A stretch of DNA of 64,000 bases. It comes from Parus major (taxonomy: Eukaryota > Chordata > Aves > Passeriformes > Paridae). Below are positions 1 through 11,619 of this stretch, piece after piece. The stretch is from the NCBI RefSeq assembly GCF_001522545.3, contig NC_031769.1, positions 149,621,198 through 149,685,197 on the forward strand, in the 5' to 3' direction. Numbering within the stretch: position 1 is the first letter of the stretch; each line of letters starts with the position of its first letter. Below the pieces are notes generated by a model. The model saw nothing but the letters and a program-made list of their open reading frames with translations, was not told the DNA's origin and did not search any database. The position numbers were made by a program, and so were the translations under genes.

Positions 1-127
1 GAAGCTCCAAAAGTCAGAAACTTCGGTGGGATTTAATTTCCTTATTGCAAAGTGTCCAATTTAGGACCTGCCAAGTCTCACTCCTTTGCCAGGATCGAGA
101 ATTTTTTCTTCCATATTAATATTTTGC

Positions 128-420
128 CCATTTTTTCATGGAATCCTTAAATGGTTTGTGTTGGAAGGGACCTTAAGGACCAATTCCCATGGGCAGGGAT
201 CCATCTTTCACTAGTCTGGGTTGCTCCAAGCCTCATTCATACTGGCCTTGAACATTGCCAGGGATGAAGCACCAACAACTCCTCTAGAAAACCTGCACCA
301 GGGCCTCACCACCCTGGAGATGTTTGTGACCACACAGAGAAATCAATTCCCTGTATTTTATCCCCATTTCTTCCTCCTGAGAAGAACAAACTGCATCAAG
401 TCCTGCTGGAGTCAAAGCTG
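128..420 (-). mobile_element. CR1 LINE 3' fragment
   Basis: Reads as the complement of a CR1 3' end: TGGTTTGTGTTGGAAGGGA, then CCATGGGCAGGGA and GGTTGCTCCAAGCCTC, fading into unique sequence. Boundaries are approximate. Confidence 0.75.
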
Positions 421-859
421 ACTGTGATGCCAGCTCCTGTTATCCCAGGACAAACCCCTTGTGTCCAAGTCCTCCATCCCCAACCATGCAGATGCTTTGT
501 GGAAAGCTCCAGGGCATCTTCTGCCGCCAACTTGATTGACTGGAGGCTTGGTTGCCTCACCTGGCTGCTAAAAAAAGTTCTGGAGCAAAGATCTGGTGGC
601 AGAAGAAGCACTGAAGGAGATGCTGAAGGCCGAAATGCCATGGGACCCAAATCCACAAGGAGGACGGCAGCACTGGGTATCTCCTAAATTAAACTACGGT
701 TGTCCTGTGCAGGACCATGAGTTGGACTTGAGAGTCCCTTCTAAATTGGGATATTCTCTAATTCTCAGAATCCTGGAGCTGGGAATGGTTGGATTAAAAC
801 CCACCACCAAGGGAGTGGTGACAGTGGCAGTTCTGTACCCTGCTGGGATCACCTCTCAA

Positions 860-1345
860 ACGCAGCGAGAAAAGAGGCGAAAATCCACACTCCCAAACTT
901 ATCCCTCCAGAAGCAGAAGCCGTAAACAAATCCAGAAACCGCCGCCACACCTCCCCGAATTCCTCGGAAGCCGAGGCGGTTGAGCGTGCTCAGCGGAGCC
1001 GTTAAAAAAGACTGGAGCGAGCATCTTCCATTAACGTTACGACCGTGAAATATGACAATAAAATGACGGCCGTATGGTCCCAAATTTGCAGCCCGCCGAG
1101 CTGCTCGGGGTTTATCGTCACTCAAACGTGCAGAGAGCTGTAAAATGTTTACAGAAAGGGTCGTTTGCGGCTATAAAATCCTCTTTTCTCTCCTAAACAA
1201 GGCTGAGCGGAGCCATTTACAAAGCCCGGAATGTTCATCGGGGGAGAGGGGAACATCTGTTCTCTCCAGGAGTTTGCAGTGATCTTCTCGAACAAATTAA
1301 CTAAAATGGGTGCTTTCTAATTAAATTAGCACTCGATTGGAATGG
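860..1345. promoter_or_regulatory. Candidate conserved non-coding element
   Basis: About 480 bp of unique sequence with dense CpGs (for example around 945-1040 and 1040-1110) grading into AT-rich homeodomain-like cores (ATTAACTAAAAT, TTCTAATTAAATTAGC). The flanking intergenic DNA is CpG-poor and CR1-rich. There is no sustained reading frame with splice sites. This composition is typical of a vertebrate conserved enhancer, but conservation itself was not tested. Confidence 0.4.
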
Positions 1346-1638
1346 TTTGCATTGGTGCAATTAGCGCGGGGAGGCCAGTTAGGCTCCAGCACAGGCGATT
1401 TAACTGGAAGGTGAAATATGGAAAAGCCCATTACCTGGAAAACTGGAGTCGGAGCGGTAGGGAAGCCTGTTCTACCTCTGGCTCCATTCTCCTGGGTGGA
1501 TAGCACAAGGTGAAGGATAGGATGCTGCCAAACCCACTCTTCCCATTTGGGATGTTTGGCTGGGAGCAGTTGGCTGTCCTCGTGCTGCAGGGATTGGCTT
1601 TTTGGAGGATGCTTGGAAAGCACCAGCGCCCTCAAATT

Positions 1639-1725
1639 ACAGAATCCTGTAATCATTTAGGTTGGAAAAGACCTCCGAGATCAACCTTTACCACTTTGTC
1701 AACGAATCACTCTTCCAACCCCAAT
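1639..1725 (-). mobile_element. CR1 LINE 3' end remnant
   Basis: ACAGAATCCTGTAATCATTTAGGTTGGAAAAGACCTCCGAGATC-like text matches the complement of the older CR1 3' terminus (the GGTTGGAAAAGACC class). Confidence 0.7.
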
Positions 1726-2194
1726 TTTCAGGCTACTTTAGAGGATTGGGAACACGACAGTGGCTCCACTCCACACACACAGACCACATCCCTCCATTCT
1801 AGTCCCCTTTCTCTATATCCTGAGCCCCACTGAGACCTTGCAAGTTCATGCTGTTGCCCATGCTGGTCCTTAAAGGTCATCTCCAAACTCCCTCCCTGCC
1901 CTTCCTGTGTTTTTTCCCTGGTTCCTCTTGCATTTCCCAGAATAAAAAGGGCATTTTCTCCAATTGTGACCATTTAACCAAGGAATTCATCTCATTCCTT
2001 AACAACAACCTGTCCTCCTTCCTATTTACCATCCCAATAATTTGTGTGTCAACTTCAGGCTTCACAAGCACAAACTCAACGCTATTGCTGGCACAGCTCC
2101 CCAGATCCCACCCCCAAATCCCACCACAGACTCCAAGTACTTCCTAGAGCTACACAAGGACTCATCCTGAGCACCTGCTCAGCTCCAAACTCAG

Positions 2195-2265
2195 GATCAC
2201 CGAGTATTCTGAAGTGATACAGGAATACTGGAAGGGATCACAAGGATCATGGAGTCCAGTCCAAG
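2195..2265 (-). mobile_element. Degraded CR1 3' end remnant
   Basis: CTGGAAGGGATCACAAGGA followed by TCATGGAGTCCAGTCC resembles a decayed CR1 terminus. The match is weak. Confidence 0.4.
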
Positions 2266-4228
2266 TGACGTGGCCACCAAGAAGCATTTGGTCCTTTAGA
2301 AGCCTCAATCCCATGTCCTCTCGGGGTGGTGGCCAGGGCTCCTCTTATCCCATTGCATTTGGGGGTCCCTGGGTGCTGCTGTGCCCCCAAATCCCTTGGC
2401 TGGGATTAAGATGAGACCCAAGGATGGGCAAACCCATGGATCAACATTCACATTTCCAGACTTTGGCACTCCATTGCTTTTGGCAGGAAAATCATCACCA
2501 GATGATTTTACAGCCATCTGTGATTTCTGCCTGGTTTTCCTTTCCTACGGATCCTTCAGCATCTGCTTTTCCAATGCCATGAGCTTCCCTGGGCAAAGGA
2601 GCACAGAGGGATAAGTGCCTTGACCTCGTACCTGCCAGCTGCACCCAGCCTTCCTGCCAATTCCCAACTCAATTCCCAACTGAACCAGCTCCTCCTCCTC
2701 ATCCTCCCACCCAAAACGCCTGGAAATCATCCTCCCTTGGATGCACACACTAGAATTAAAAGGAAAACGATGCCCTTGCTCCCAAGTTACTCCCAGCTGC
2801 TGAGTGTATTCCGAAGCATTTCAACAGTCTTCTTGTCCATTAATTAATTGTTCCAACTTCATCATGGAGATAAAAATCCCGGTTAAATCACTGCTTTGGG
2901 AACACTCCCCAAGATCAAAAGGGAGCTGAACCAGGGCCAAGGAAAAGGAAGGAGGGGAGAAGAAATCTCTGGACAGGGAAGCTGAGTGTTTGAGTGTTGT
3001 GGAGAGGAGCATTCCCAGCCGGAATGGTCCCCTCGCTGTGTCCACCACACCGTGGTTCAACAGCACCCGCGCTCGTCTGTGACTTCGGGAATATGTTGTT
3101 AATCCTGGGAATTCTCTTTCCGACAGCGTTAAGGCATCTCAGCCCTCTCTGGCTTGAAGCCACTGAGCCAGGCACAGCCTTGCAGATCCTTATGGATGAT
3201 CCTGTAAATGCCTCAGTTTGGCTTTTGCAATGGAATTCATCCCTCATCCCAGTGGGATGCAGCTCAAGCTGCATGGAAAGCAGGGATCAAAAATGGGAAG
3301 GGCTCACACTTAGCCAAATCCTGTGCCAGAAAAGCTGGCAATGGGAATTTAATTTTAATTCCCATAAAATATTGTGATTTCTGAGCCCATTCTTGGATGG
3401 TCCTCTGGAGATGAGGCTGCGCGTCCCTCTGGAGAAGGATGGGTGAGGAAAAGGGAAGTGTGGATCATCATCCAGCCAAAAACCTCCCACCCAGAGCTGG
3501 GAAGAACCAGGCACAATCCCAGCCTCACCATCTCTATCACCTCTGCTCCTGGAGATGCATCCCTGGAGCACCCCAAAATCCCATCCTTTTAGGGATTTTC
3601 CCATGGAGGAGGTGAATGAGGAGAGGAGGAACCAAGGAGAACACTGGAGAAGCTGCTTGCTCTCACGTGTCAGAATTCCTTAAAAGTTCTGCTCATCCTA
3701 AACCACATTTTCCACAAATTTTACTGACTTCCAAAGCAGATAATCCCAGACTAACTGCTCTTCCTTCAAACTTCCAACCTGCAAACACTCCACCCCACCT
3801 CCCACAGGAATGATTTTATTGTAAAGCTTCCAAGCTATTGCCTGCTGGGAAAAAGGTGTGATGGATGGTCCAGAGGTCCAGAGGCAGAGCATCCTTGCAT
3901 CCCACTAAACACCTTCCCTATAGGGCAGTTCTGTGATTCCATCATGGAAATGACACCAGAGTCATCACTGGATAATTTACAGGATAAGGAAGTTGATAAA
4001 ATAAGGGGACAAAGTCCTCACATACAGTTTTGGGAACAGACACAAGGATTTGTGCCCAGATGGGAATCCCGACTGCCATCCCAGTTTGGACTCCCAGTCT
4101 TAATTGGTTTGGAGACTCACAAGGAACATGGATCCCACCAAAAGCCATGGAGAGCAGCAGAGAACCACTTATCTTCTTGGAAAAACAGAGCAGCTCCAAG
4201 CTCCAAGCAGAGGGGATGTCATTCCTAC

Positions 4229-4437
4229 CTGATTCATCCTCTGGCTCATCCTCATCCCTCTCCTCTTTGCAGCCCAGGGAACCGGGAGATTCTGGGGATC
4301 GGAGGGAGATGAAGGATGGCAGCTTTTGTAGGCAGCTGCTTGGCTTGGAGTCCTCCTCTTTCCACAATTTCACCTCTTGTTCTGCACCAGAGGGTCCAGG
4401 AATTTCTCCATCATCCTGGAGCTGAGCTGGATCATTC
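4229..4437 (-). CDS. ZC3H3: ZC3H3 coding exon, C-terminal tail (probably penultimate)
   Basis: A 209-bp exon in the acidic and proline/serine-containing tail after the zinc fingers. It begins with one base that completes an Arg codon (AG from the previous exon plus G), then encodes 69 residues starting NDPAQLQDDGEIPG, and ends with the first base of a Gly codon. The acceptor is a pyrimidine-rich run ending CTGCAG (AG at 4438-4439) and the donor is GTAGGA at 4223-4228. Residues 39-45 read LPSFISL, a motif I recall from the mammalian ZC3H3 C-terminus. The last part is strongly acidic (ERDEDEPEDES). The Gly split at the 3' end is the position where the mammalian protein continues with its short basic terminus (GKPLHIKPRL), so the terminal exon should supply only about ten residues. 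That exon was not found. Tail function is not established beyond being conserved. Confidence 0.92.
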
Positions 4438-5997
4438 CTGCAGGAATGGGAAAAATAACAAGGAAAAGTGAAACAATCCCACTTGGCAATGCTGGACATG
4501 GCACCATAAGCAATGGAAGAGGCTTGGAGCTCCCAGGCAGGTCTCCACCCAAGGCCATGGTGTATACCTGATTTCCCTGGAGCCAGCACAGATTCAGCTG
4601 GAGTTTCTCCCTCCCCAGCTGGATTCCCTGTGCTGCACTTCCCTGCAAGGTTCCCAGCTCCCCAGATTCTTTTGGAGGTGTTGGGCTCCTGTTTGTGATC
4701 GAGCAGAGGGAAGGGGAGATGGAGGGCGTGGGGAATTGGGAAGGCTTGGAGATGTCCTGCTGGGCTTGGCTCATTCCCAGCCCTGCCACTCTCTTCCAAG
4801 CTAACTTGACACTCCAGCTCCCTTGACATCTCCCACGACGGTGCCAATAAAGGAAAAAAAAACCCTCTGGAGCAGCTTCCAAGCTGGGGCGTGCTCCCTT
4901 CCCAGCGGAGGATGCCAGGAGCCTCCCAACCAGCCAGGCCTGCGCTCATTCCTCCTTCCCTAAAAAGAGCAAGGAGCTATTTTACACCTCGTTCACACCG
5001 GGAACGCGAGCTGGGTGTCATTCCAAGGCTCTTCTGTCACCCAGGATAAGTTCGGAGAACCCACGGAGCTGCTCGTCCCCCTCTGCTACCTTACAAGGCA
5101 GGACCAGGATGAGGCCTAGGCCCAGACCAAGGAGGATTCCAGGAGCATGGACCAGCCTGGCAAAGCTCCCAGGTCCTTCCCTTTCCACCCCACCTTCACT
5201 CCCACCTCCCACTGCAAAAAGCCACGGAGAAGCCGAGCACCCAAATCAATCCTTCCTCCTCCCAATGAGGAGGACTTGGAGATTTTGGCTTTTAAAGCCA
5301 AATTTCCATTTGGCTTTAGTTTTAATTCCATTGGGATGTAGTTGTCCTGCATGCAGGACTTGGGAGTGAGGGCAGAGGATATGCAAAGCTCAGGAAAATC
5401 CATCTCCCTGTGAGGATGAGGATTAACACATCCATCATCAGCCTGTGGCTACATCCCAGCACCCAAAAACATCAGGGAGAGCTTAGGGAGCTTCCAAGGA
5501 TTAACCAAGGGCCCAGCCCAGCACTAAACTTTTCCAAAGCCTCTTATCCATGTCCACCCCCATTTCTGATTCTCCAGCCCCTCCATGCCATGGAGAGGGC
5601 ACAGCTCTGCTTTCCAACATGGACATAAGGAAGAGGGATGATGTTTTACAGTTTCCCACATAACTATGGATAACCTGGACCCATTTTCAGCAGTGGAATC
5701 TGTCAGAGCTCCTGCATCTCCAAGAGGAAGGTCTACAAAAGCCTCAAAGATACCTGGAGGTGCTAAAGTCCTGGATGGCACATTCCTAAGGGTGAATCCA
5801 CTCTTTCCGTCAGCTCTTCCTCAAGCATGGACACTGCCCATCCCAGAGGTGGCTCCATCAGGAGACACCACAATGACCCACATCAACAACATCTTAATAT
5901 AAACCAGGATACAGATGGAACACACCTGGGAGAGAAAAAAATCTGGAGCAGATTGGGAAGAAAACTGTTAAATGAAGCAAAATCAGCTCCTTCCTAC
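4438..5997 (-). other. ZC3H3: ZC3H3 intron between finger 5 exon and tail exon
   Basis: A 1,560-bp intron starting GTAGGA (5997 leftwards) and ending CTGCAG. It is unique sequence throughout, with no clear CR1 fragment or internal gene. Confidence 0.85.
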
Positions 5998-6176
5998 CTG
6001 TCCGACGTCTCCTGGGTCCGTCTCCACTTGGAAGGGGGGTTGATGTGGTTGCCATCACCTCCAACCTGCTGTGGGTGACGTCTCTTCTGGGGGTGCAGGA
6101 GTTTGCACCGGGCACCCTTGGGACAGACGCCTTTCTTGGCAAAGTCGGGACAAACCAGCGTGTGCTTCTTCTTGCA
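5998..6176 (-). CDS. ZC3H3: ZC3H3 coding exon, end of zinc finger 4 and zinc finger 5
   Basis: A 179-bp exon with 59 whole codons plus two bases. The acceptor ends GGCAG and the donor is GTAGGA at 5992-5997. It starts in frame with CKKKH, supplying the last Cys and the His of finger 4, whose first two Cys lie in the exon at 18142-18273. Finger 5 follows intact with C-X8-C-X5-C-X3-H spacing (CPDFAKKGVC, then PKGARC, then KLLH). After it comes a basic stretch (KRRHPQQ) and a short hydrophilic linker. CCCH fingers of this type bind single-stranded RNA or protein partners such as CPSF; which job finger 5 has is not visible here. The final AG joins the G at 4437 to make Arg, confirming the junction. 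The linker to the LPSFISL motif is short compared with the long Ser-rich linker I recall in the human protein. Confidence 0.95.
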
Positions 6177-7924
6177 CTGCCAGGGAAAGAGGGAGTGGAG
6201 TTGGAAAAGGCAGGCAGGGACTTTTCCCTGTGGGAACACACAAATCCACAGCTGAGCTCCTTCAGGTGGCACCAACACCTTGCTAAAGGGAGAGAGGGAT
6301 GTGTTGGTGTTTCCTTCTCTGCATAAAACAACATTCCAAGAAAAAGTACTACTAAAAATAATATTCTAGTCTGCTGCATTCAAAACTCACCCACAGTTTT
6401 CCAAGCGCTTGATTTTATGGATTCAAACCACCAAAGCCTCAGTAGCAGTGATTTACCCCTGAAGATGTCCCAAGGAGGTTATTTGGGCTGGAGAAGCTGG
6501 TTTTGGGGACAACACAGGGTTTTGTTGGCCCAGACATGCTTGGGACTTGGGAAAGAGCAGGGAAAAGCCGGAACAAAACCCTTTTAGAACTTATTTTGGG
6601 ATTGCTGCCTGGACCAGCCTTCTGAGGAAGATGGATGAGCTGGAGCTCAACCTGCTCTTCTCAAGGCTTGGTTGATGCTCTCCCATCCAAGGAAGCTCAG
6701 CGTGGCCATGGAATGGAGCTGTTAAAACAACAGCACTGAGATGTTCATCCCTAAAAATGCTCCTGCGCTCTCAGCTCTGGATTTTGGTGACTTCCAGCAG
6801 CCACCAGTGGTTCTGGTGGGAACAAGGTGTCATCAGTGTCCCAGAGCTTCCCCACAAGGCTTTCTGCCGGGAAATGGCACTTTCTGGCAGTGGAAAAGGT
6901 AGGAAGAGATGCAGGCAGGGAAGAGGAGATGCCTTCAGCTGGGATTTCCATCTGAGCGCTTGGGAATGAAGGTGGGAGGAAGGAAAAAGAACAGCTTCTC
7001 TATAATTTCTCTTCCCAGCAATCCAGAGAGCTGATCCCAACATATCCCAAGGGATGAAGGGTGGGAGCAGGTTCTGGACCTCTCTTAGACCCATGTGGAC
7101 CCACTCCCATGCAGGATGCTCCATCCCACCCAGTTTGGCTTTTGCATCACATCGCGACATCCACGGAGAGACTCAACCCAACACATGTGGCACAACCAAA
7201 AATACCCAACTCCAACACCCATTCCCTTGTTGACTTTCTCCACAAGAAACGTGGGTTCTTCCAAACTCAGATGCCCACACATCCCACTCCTCTGTGCTAC
7301 AGACACTCAAATTTTGGGGAAAACGAGATAAATCCATGGGCAGAGAAACACAGGGAAGGTTTCAGCACCACCACCATTCTGACCTGTTTATAAAAATCCA
7401 TCCTGCCAACAACGTGGGACGGAGGTCAGTTCCTGCCCTTTTAATGCAACTTTACTTTGGGGAGACGGGAGCAGCTCCCCGTGCTGACCTTTGGGATTAA
7501 GCGGGATCCCTGCCGAGCTCTCTCCTTGAAAAGCAGAAGGATTCGGCAGCTCCGTCGCCCGGGGCTGAGCGCTGCAGTCGGCAGCGGAGCAAGGAGCTGC
7601 TGTGCTGGAGGTTGGGGATGGTGCTGAGCAGCAGGAGGGCTGGAATCCACATGGACACATGGGTATGGGGCTCAATGGTGGGGGGATAGATCAGTGATAG
7701 TGCTGCTTTTTCATCAAAAAAAACCCCCCACATTTAAAACTCCAATTCCTATGATTTTCCACCTCTTATTTCAAGGAGCTGGAGTGGGAAGTAACTATTA
7801 GCCTAGTACTTAGTAACTAAGTGTGCTACTTCCAGGGCAAGCCTGGAAGAAGAGCAAACAGCGTTCAGACCTGTAGAGGCCTCAACAGTGCCCAGCTCTG
7901 CCATCAGTCCCAATTCCTGTGTTT

Positions 7925-8335
7925 TATAGGAACATGGAATCATGGAATGCTTTGGGTTGGAAGGGACTTAGAAATCATCTCGTTCCAACCTCCTGCCATG
8001 GGCAGGGACACCTTCCACCATCCCAGGTTGCTCCAAGACCCCTCCAACCTGGACTTCAATATTTCCACAGATGCAGCAGCTACAGCTTCTCTGGGAATTC
8101 CATTCCAGGGCCTCACCACTTCCACAGGGAAGAATTTCTTCCCAATATCCCATCTAACTCTGCCCTCTGGCAGTGGGAAGCCATTCCCTCTTCTCTTGTT
8201 ACTCCAGACCCTTGTCCAAACTCCCTCTCCAGCTCTCTTGGAGCCCCTTTAGACACTGGGAGAACCTCTAAGGTTTCCCTGGAACTTTCTTGTCTCTAGG
8301 CTGGACACTCCCAGCTCTCCCTGCCTGTCTCCACA
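7925..8335 (-). mobile_element. CR1 LINE fragment, 3' end intact
   Basis: About 410 bp, starting AACATGGAATCATGGAATGC (the complement of the CR1 terminus) and running through GGGCAGGGACACCTTCCACC, AATTTCTTCCCAATATCCCA and GGAGCCCCTTTAGACACTGG to AGGCTGGACACTCCCAGCTC. The element is 5'-truncated. Confidence 0.93.
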
Positions 8336-8683
8336 GGATATTTTCTTCATTTTCTCACTTTACCTGCAGACAGGATACATCCTGGACCAAAGATAAATGC
8401 TTGGAAAAGGCGGTGCCCGGCCGGGATTTCAACCCCATTAATTTCTCCCAAAATATTAGCAAGCAGAAAAGCAAATCCCTCAACCTGATAACTTCTTTTA
8501 AGATAAATGGGACAAAATTAGGGAAGAGAAAAAAAATAAAGGAACAGCCCATTAGGGATTGAAGACTAGGATGAATGTATGGGCAGAGCTTCCAAGCACA
8601 CCTGGAAGGGACAATTCCAGTGGAGCACAAGATTGTGGGGATAGGCCCTGGTGGAAGGCCCTGGCCTGAACATCTCCAGTTCC

Positions 8684-8775
8684 TGGAATGACAGAATATC
8701 CCAACTTGAAAGGGACTCCCAAGGATCATCAAGTCCAAATCCTGTCTCTGCTCAGAATCACCCCTGAAAAGGATG
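8684..8775 (-). mobile_element. CR1 LINE 3' end remnant
   Basis: GGAATGACAGAATATCCCAA then GGATCATCAAGTCCAAATCC, a short decayed complement of a CR1 terminus. Confidence 0.7.
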
Positions 8776-9049
8776 TGAAATCCTCTTCTGTAAAGGGGTT
8801 TCCAGCACAAAACGGACTTGGAAAGGAGAGGAGCAGGAAAAAAAGACCCCTGACCTCTAAAAGCCACATGGATGCATCACTGCTACATCGAGGAATGCTG
8901 TTTTGGGAAAAGGCCAAGAAACGTGGCTGTGCCTTCCCAGCGGGGCACCGATTATGGGGTGGGACAGCGCCATGATCCCAGCTGGGCACTGGGATCAGGA
9001 TCAGGATCAATGCTCTACCCAGCCCCAGCCTCCAAGAAAATCCTTGGAG

Positions 9050-9470
9050 CAGCCCATGTTTATTGGCTCCATGGTAAAAAGATACTTAATAAAGAAAACA
9101 AACCGTGTGCGACTAATCCCGGGGCTGTGTCCCCAGCTCGGGTTTCTAATGGCTTTTCCACAACGTTCCCAGCGCTCCGGCCCTTCTTCCACAACGCCCC
9201 ATCCATCCTCGTTGTCCCACAGCTGGGATGGTGAGGCTGGAATCGCCTCCGGAGGCTGGAAAAGCCCCTTCTGTTTATTTACAGTAGCTCTCTTGCTCCT
9301 GCCAGATCCAACATGCTGGGGCTGGGTTTCCGTAGGGAATTTTGCTGCTGGCCCCGCGTCAGCCGGGGTGAAGCCGAGCGGGGCTGTGGGGTGGTGCTGG
9401 GGGCCATCTGATCCCTGACACCTGTTGGGGTGGCTAATTATACCCCCCCGGGACCCCCGCCAGACCACAG
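9050..9470. promoter_or_regulatory. Candidate conserved non-coding element
   Basis: Unique block with CpG-rich parts (around 9107-9180 and 9350-9390) and an AT core near 9435 (GGCTAATTATACC). It is surrounded by CR1 remnants. No coding potential is seen; the regulatory role is inferred from composition only. Confidence 0.3.
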
Positions 9471-10159
9471 GTTGGGCCATAAAAAGGGAAAAAAGTCTGG
9501 TCCCTTCCACCAGAGAGATGAGAAAACCCCAGAGAATCCCCAAAAAGCCACAGGGAGAAATCTCAACCCATTCCAGCTCCACCAGGTGCTGATGAGGATG
9601 CCAACATCCCCATGGATATGTCCCAATTCCAGTCTCCCCACTGTGGGGTTCCCCTCACAGCCTGTCCAGCAACGGTGCCCGGGGCTGGGATGGTGCCCAG
9701 CTGGCAGATCCCATGTCCAGGACTCCTCCCTGGCTGCCAAGGCAGCTTTGGGTGAAATTCCAGGTGCTGTGAAGGATCCACAAGGCCTTAAATGGTCCAA
9801 CAGGGACCCGACGTGCTCCAGGAGTGAGACAGGGATGAGAAGGTTTGCAGGGCCCAGCCTTCTTTAGCACGGAGCTGGCAAAGGAGGCAACAACTGGTGG
9901 AAAGTCCTGGCTCAGTCTTGGGAATGATGTTAATGAACATTTTCCATGAACAAGCTTGGCAAGAGGGGATGGAAGGTGGGAGGAAGGTGAAGCTGGGTCA
10001 CTGGGCCAGCCAAAAAACAGCCATTGACCGTATGGGGTGGGGAGGAGAGATCCCACCCAGCCTGGCATTCCTGGCTCCTGGGCAGCAGTTTGGCCAGGTT
10101 GAACTTCTCAAGTATCTCCAGGCTTAATCTCACCCCCTGCTCCTTTCCCAGTGCTAGGG

Positions 10160-10240
10160 GACAGCAGGTGACAAGGGCTGGACTTTGATGATCCTTGAGG
10201 ATCCTTTCCAACTCAGAATATTCAGTGATTCTGCGAAGAG
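10160..10240 (+). mobile_element. CR1 3' end remnant
   Basis: GATGATCCTTGAGGATCCTTTCCAACTC followed by CAGTGATTCTGCG matches a plus-oriented CR1 terminus. Confidence 0.6.
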
Positions 10241-11044
10241 ATGACAAAGTGCTGGAGCATCTTCCCATCTCCTTGGGATCCACGTCCATCCCTCTATCCA
10301 TCATGATGGACACAAATCCCACCAACCAGACCTTCAGGGGAAAGGGAACATTAAAGTCCCCAAAACTCAACTGCCTCAACTCCAGTCTTTTCTACTTTTT
10401 AAAGTCCTCTTGAGCATCCATGCAGCTTTTGCCAAAGCTGTTCCAGGTATCCCCATGGCCAAGCAGCGGGATTAATGGACTGGATGGATGTCAGGCTGTT
10501 TTAATGTCCTTCTAAGTGGCTGTTGGGAAGTGATGGCTGGAGGTGCCGGAGCTGTTTTGATGCCACTCCAAAGTGACAGCCAGTAAATGGCTTTTTTCCG
10601 ATGGCTTTTTTATAATTGGGTGCAAATGGAAGCAGCCTTTAAAATAAAAATAAAAAATCCCGGCTCACTGTCATTAAAACCTGGAGGACAATACATCCAA
10701 ACATCATCCAGACTGGAATAATGATGGAGAAATTTAACCAATGTCATTATCTGAAGGAATTTGCTCCAGAAAAGGTTTCTGCCCTCAAAACAGTTTGCCC
10801 AACAAAATGCCTGCAGTGAAGGGATGACTCCTGATGGTCACCTCCAAATGATCAGAGGGATCTGGGATTTAAAAGCTCTCTAGCATCCACTGCAAATCCC
10901 TCTCATTTGGTATTTCCAAGAAATAAAACATTTGAGCTAAAATACTTCTGGAGCTGGAGCAAGACCAGGATGGCATTTGAAAATCATTGGGAAAATCATA
11001 TTTAAGAGGCAGCAAAGCAGCTGGGAGGGAATCCCTGCTCACAG

Positions 11045-11120
11045 CAGGGAGTTGGAACTGGATGGTCTTTAAGGTCTCTTCCAAACCAAACCAGTCTGAG
11101 ATCCCAGGATTCTGTGGAAC
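11045..11120 (+). mobile_element. CR1 3' end remnant
   Basis: TTGGAACTGGATGGTCTTTA, AGGTCTCTTCCAAACC and AGGATTCTGTGG are the last 70 bp or so of a plus-oriented CR1. Confidence 0.7.
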
Positions 11121-11310
11121 AATGGCACCACCCACTTGGTGTCATCTGCAAACTTGCCAAGAGGGCATCCAATCTCAATTAATTATGTCATCAATGAAGG
11201 CATTAATTAGCATTGGTCCCAGTACAGACCCTTGAGGGACGCCACCTGTCACTGGTTTCCACTGGATATCAAGTCATTGGCTGTACCTTTCTGGACATCC
11301 AGAAGGTGAA
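11121..11310 (-). mobile_element. Internal CR1 fragment (3' ORF2 region)
   Basis: CTTGGTGTCATCTGCAAACT, GTCATCAATGAAGGCATTAA, CCCAGTACAGACCCTTGAGG and TGGACATCCAGAAGG follow, in complement, the part of CR1 upstream of its 3' UTR. It abuts an opposite-strand CR1 terminus, so the site is a nested or inverted pair. Confidence 0.75.
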
Positions 11311-11619
11311 TTCCCAACATGGCATTCATCCTTTTGTGGCAATGTCTGTGGAATTCAATCATCCCCTGCACTGCTCTGAGGAACCCCATTTCCATCAGGG
11401 ACCTCCACAATCCCACCAATCCCACCCAAAAGCCACGACAGAGCCACTTTCACATGAACTACTCATCGATGGTAATTCCCAACCCCAAATCATTGCTGCT
11501 GGGTGTGGAGTGACACAGAATCCAGACATTCCCAACAGCGTCATCTCCATCAGGGATGATGGGACTCCACCACATGCCTGGTTCCAGGTGGCTCAGGGAA
11601 GGCTCCCAGTGGGATCCTG

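Larger units (their letters stand above)
1..4228. other. Region 3' of the last identified ZC3H3 exon
   Basis: About 4.2 kb downstream of the last recognised exon. It should contain, or lead to, the terminal exon with roughly ten codons (GKPLHIKPRL-like) and the 3' UTR. I searched the minus strand by eye for Lys-Pro-Leu-His-Ile-Lys codons and found none, so the terminal exon is divergent or lies left of position 1. Contents seen are CR1 remnants (128-420, 1639-1725, 2195-2265) and a CpG-rich unique block (860-1345). The rest, 1726-2194 and 2266-4222, is unique sequence with no recognisable gene. Confidence 0.5.

Noticed and set aside
3942..4949. A 335-codon minus-strand open frame
   Set aside because: Only 4229-4437 of it is an exon. 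The rest runs through a good acceptor at 4438-4439 and a good donor at 4223-4228 and has no resemblance to ZC3H3.
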